DNA of 5,347 nucleotides from Phycisphaerae bacterium (GTDB taxonomy: Bacteria; Planctomycetota; Phycisphaerae; Phycisphaerales; SM1A02), in contig JAUIHC010000236.1 in assembly GCA_030432455.1 (NCBI GenBank), positions 1-5,347 of the forward strand, read 5' to 3'. Made by a program: the position numbers and the translations under genes. Every line of letters starts with the position of its first letter. Positions within the stretch are counted from its first letter, which is position 1. Below, piece by piece: positions 3,918-5,347 of the stretch. The notes under the pieces are model-generated. The model worked only from the letters and a program-made list of their open reading frames with translations, made no database searches and was not told where the DNA came from.

Positions 3918-5347
3918 CCGCCCGCCGCAGGCGTCTCGGTGAGCGTCGCGAGATACGCGACGAGATCGCGCACCTCGCGGGGCGTCAGCATCTGCCGCAT
4001 GTTCGGCATCGCACTCGCCTCGCCGTATCCCTCGACCACGACGGCCTGCGGATCCACGATCGACTGCAGGATGCCCGCCCGATCGCTCCGGGCGCCGAGA
4101 CCATCGAGCACGGGCCCCGCGTCGCCGCCGCGGCCGTCGATGATGTGGCACCGCAGGCACGACGCCGAGGTGTGGAACCTCGCCACCCGCGCGCCCGCCG
4201 CGACATCGCCGCCCTCGAGCGACACCGTCCAGACCTCGGGGTCGTCCACGCTTCGCTCACGCCAGGTCGCCGCGACCGTCGCGAGCCCGTCGTCGCCGCA
4301 TGTCTCCGCGGCCTCCAGCACCTCGACCGCCCACGGCACGCCCGCGTCCGGTGTGTCGAGGGCGAGTTCGACCTGCGTTCTCAGACGCTCGACCGCCCGA
4401 GCGTCGTCGAGCCGGGCGAGTCCGAGGATCGCCTGCTGTCGCTCGACGATCGCCCCGTCGGCGAGCGCCTCGTCGTATGCGAGCAGGCCGCGTTCGAGAT
4501 CGAGATCGACCAGCGCGTCCCGCGCCGCGGCACGCAGGACGGGATCGTCGGCCGTCAGCGTGGCCTCGATCGCCGCGGGAAGCGTCTCGTCGCCGAGTCG
4601 CACGAGTTGTCGCAGACAGGCCGCCCGATCGCTCGCGGCGGCGGTCGCGTCGAGCACCGTCGCCCGCAGCATCGCGGGATCGAGCGCCACGCCGAGCCGG
4701 GCCGCGGTCTCACGGGCGGCGGTCCGCACCGAACCGAGGTCATCCTCGGCGAGGATCGGCAGGGTGCGGGCGAGGGCCGGCCGCAGCGGCTCGAGATCGC
4801 GCGGGCCGTCGCTCGCGGGTCGCCAGAATCCGAGCACGCGGTCGCGGGGACCGGGTTGGTCGAAGGTGGCGATCGCCTGGATCGCCTCGTCGCGGATGAC
4901 CCCCGGCAGATCCGGGTTCATCGCCAGTCCCGCAAGGGCGTCGATGTTCGCGGCGCTGCCGCCCCGGACGTTCGCATCCACCACGCGACGCAGCAGCGGG
5001 GTCTCCGAGGGATGCAGATCGCTTCTCGCGCCGATCGGTCCTTCGACTCGACCGTCGGGCAGCGTCCACGCGACCGAGACATGATCGCCGCCGCCACCCT
5101 CGGCGTGTCGCGCCTCGACGAGGATCTCCTGCCCGGCGACGAGTTCGATCGGCTCGCTGGTCTGCCCCGGCTGCCGGTTCCACTGTCGGACGCCGACCCA
5201 TCCGTTCACGCTCGCCACCGGCCGCAGATCCGCGGGGTCGCCGGTCGTGGAGACCCGCAGCACCGATCCGTCGTCGCTCGCGATCGAGAAGCGATACGCG
5301 CCGGTCTGCGGCGCGACGAGCCGTCCCGTCAGTCTGGTCAGGAACCG
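3911..5347 (-). CDS. PA14 / HEAT-like / cytochrome c multidomain protein, C-terminal part (5' end beyond right edge)
   Basis: The frame is open from the right edge to the TGA at 3913-3911, giving 478 visible residues; the GTG at 5263 is internal because the PA14 motif starts upstream of it. Residues 1-110 are the C-terminal part of a PA14 domain (GRLVAPQTGAYRFSIASDDG, then IELVAGQEILVEA and HVSVAWTLPDG), a carbohydrate-binding beta-barrel. Residues 120-350 are Ala/Leu/Asp-rich paired helices of HEAT type. Residues 378-470 are a class I cytochrome c: haem motif CLRCH (397-401, bases 4159-4145), GPVLDGLG, SIVDPQ, probable axial Met447 in AMPNM, and a last helix REVRDLVAYLATL. This resembles planctomycete and verrucomicrobial haem-binding proteins that often follow a sugar-dehydrogenase module; whether one lies upstream cannot be seen. 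It should act in the periplasm, carrying electrons from an oxidation whose substrate is unknown. The gene converges on the S41 gene. Confidence 0.88.
   Translation of the reverse strand, partial: RFLTRLTGRLVAPQTGAYRFSIASDDGSVLRVSTTGDPADLRPVASVNGWVGVRQWNRQPGQTSEPIELVAGQEILVEARHAEGGGGDHVSVAWTLPDGRVEGPIGARSDLHPSETPLLRRVVDANVRGGSAANIDALAGLAMNPDLPGVIRDEAIQAIATFDQPGPRDRVLGFWRPASDGPRDLEPLRPALARTLPILAEDDLGSVRTAARETAARLGVALDPAMLRATVLDATAAASDRAACLRQLVRLGDETLPAAIEATLTADDPVLRAAARDALVDLDLERGLLAYDEALADGAIVERQQAILGLARLDDARAVERLRTQVELALDTPDAGVPWAVEVLEAAETCGDDGLATVAATWRERSVDDPEVWTVSLEGGDVAAGARVARFHTSASCLRCHIIDGRGGDAGPVLDGLGARSDRAGILQSIVDPQAVVVEGYGEASAMPNMRQMLTPREVRDLVAYLATLTETPAAGGH

Noticed and set aside
3939..5084. 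Open frame of 381 codons on the plus strand opposite the cytochrome gene
   Set aside because: It is Ser/Arg/Ala-rich with no motifs, while the minus strand carries PA14, CxxCH and cytochrome helix motifs.

Overview
The window is GC-rich bacterial DNA (strongly G/C-biased third codon positions) and most resembles a planctomycete, probably of the Phycisphaerae type. That guess rests on the combination of a PEP-CTERM secreted protein and a PA14 + HEAT-like + cytochrome c protein of the kind common in the Planctomycetota/Verrucomicrobiota group. It is an inference from gene content; no rRNA or other phylogenetic marker is present.

Layout. (1) Positions 1-180, minus strand: the first 60 codons of a chromosome-partitioning protein ParB, leaving the window at the left edge. 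(2) Positions 181-1061: about 880 bp without a convincing gene. The part next to parB carries three perfect parS palindromes (268-283, 353-368, 487-504), so this is a chromosome-segregation centromere beside its own binding protein. The part further right carries many hairpins, including a two-copy structured repeat (788-836 and 848-899) in which the stems are kept while their sequence changes, and a terminator-like hairpin reading leftward (572-590). (3) Positions 1062-1622, plus strand: a small secreted PEP-CTERM protein. (4) Positions 1701-3917, plus strand: a large lipoprotein of peptidase family S41 (C-terminal processing protease) with PDZ domain and an intact Ser-Lys-Gln active site. 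An 11-bp inverted repeat in the gap before it would pair with its ribosome-binding site. (5) Positions 3911-5347, minus strand: the C-terminal part of a multi-domain c-type cytochrome (PA14, HEAT-like helices, one CxxCH haem site), entering from the right edge and overlapping the protease gene tail to tail by 7 bp.

How it fits together. ParB and the parS sites form one functional unit: ParB loads on parS and the ParA-contacting N-terminus seen here links it to ParA, whose gene is not in the window. The three other genes all encode exported proteins: a surface-sorted protein, an envelope-anchored protease and a periplasmic cytochrome. The PEP-CTERM and S41 genes are co-directional with a 78-bp gap and may be co-transcribed; nothing in the sequence shows a direct functional link. 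The points most worth following up are the parS cluster, the tandem structured repeats and the ribosome-binding-site-masking stem.
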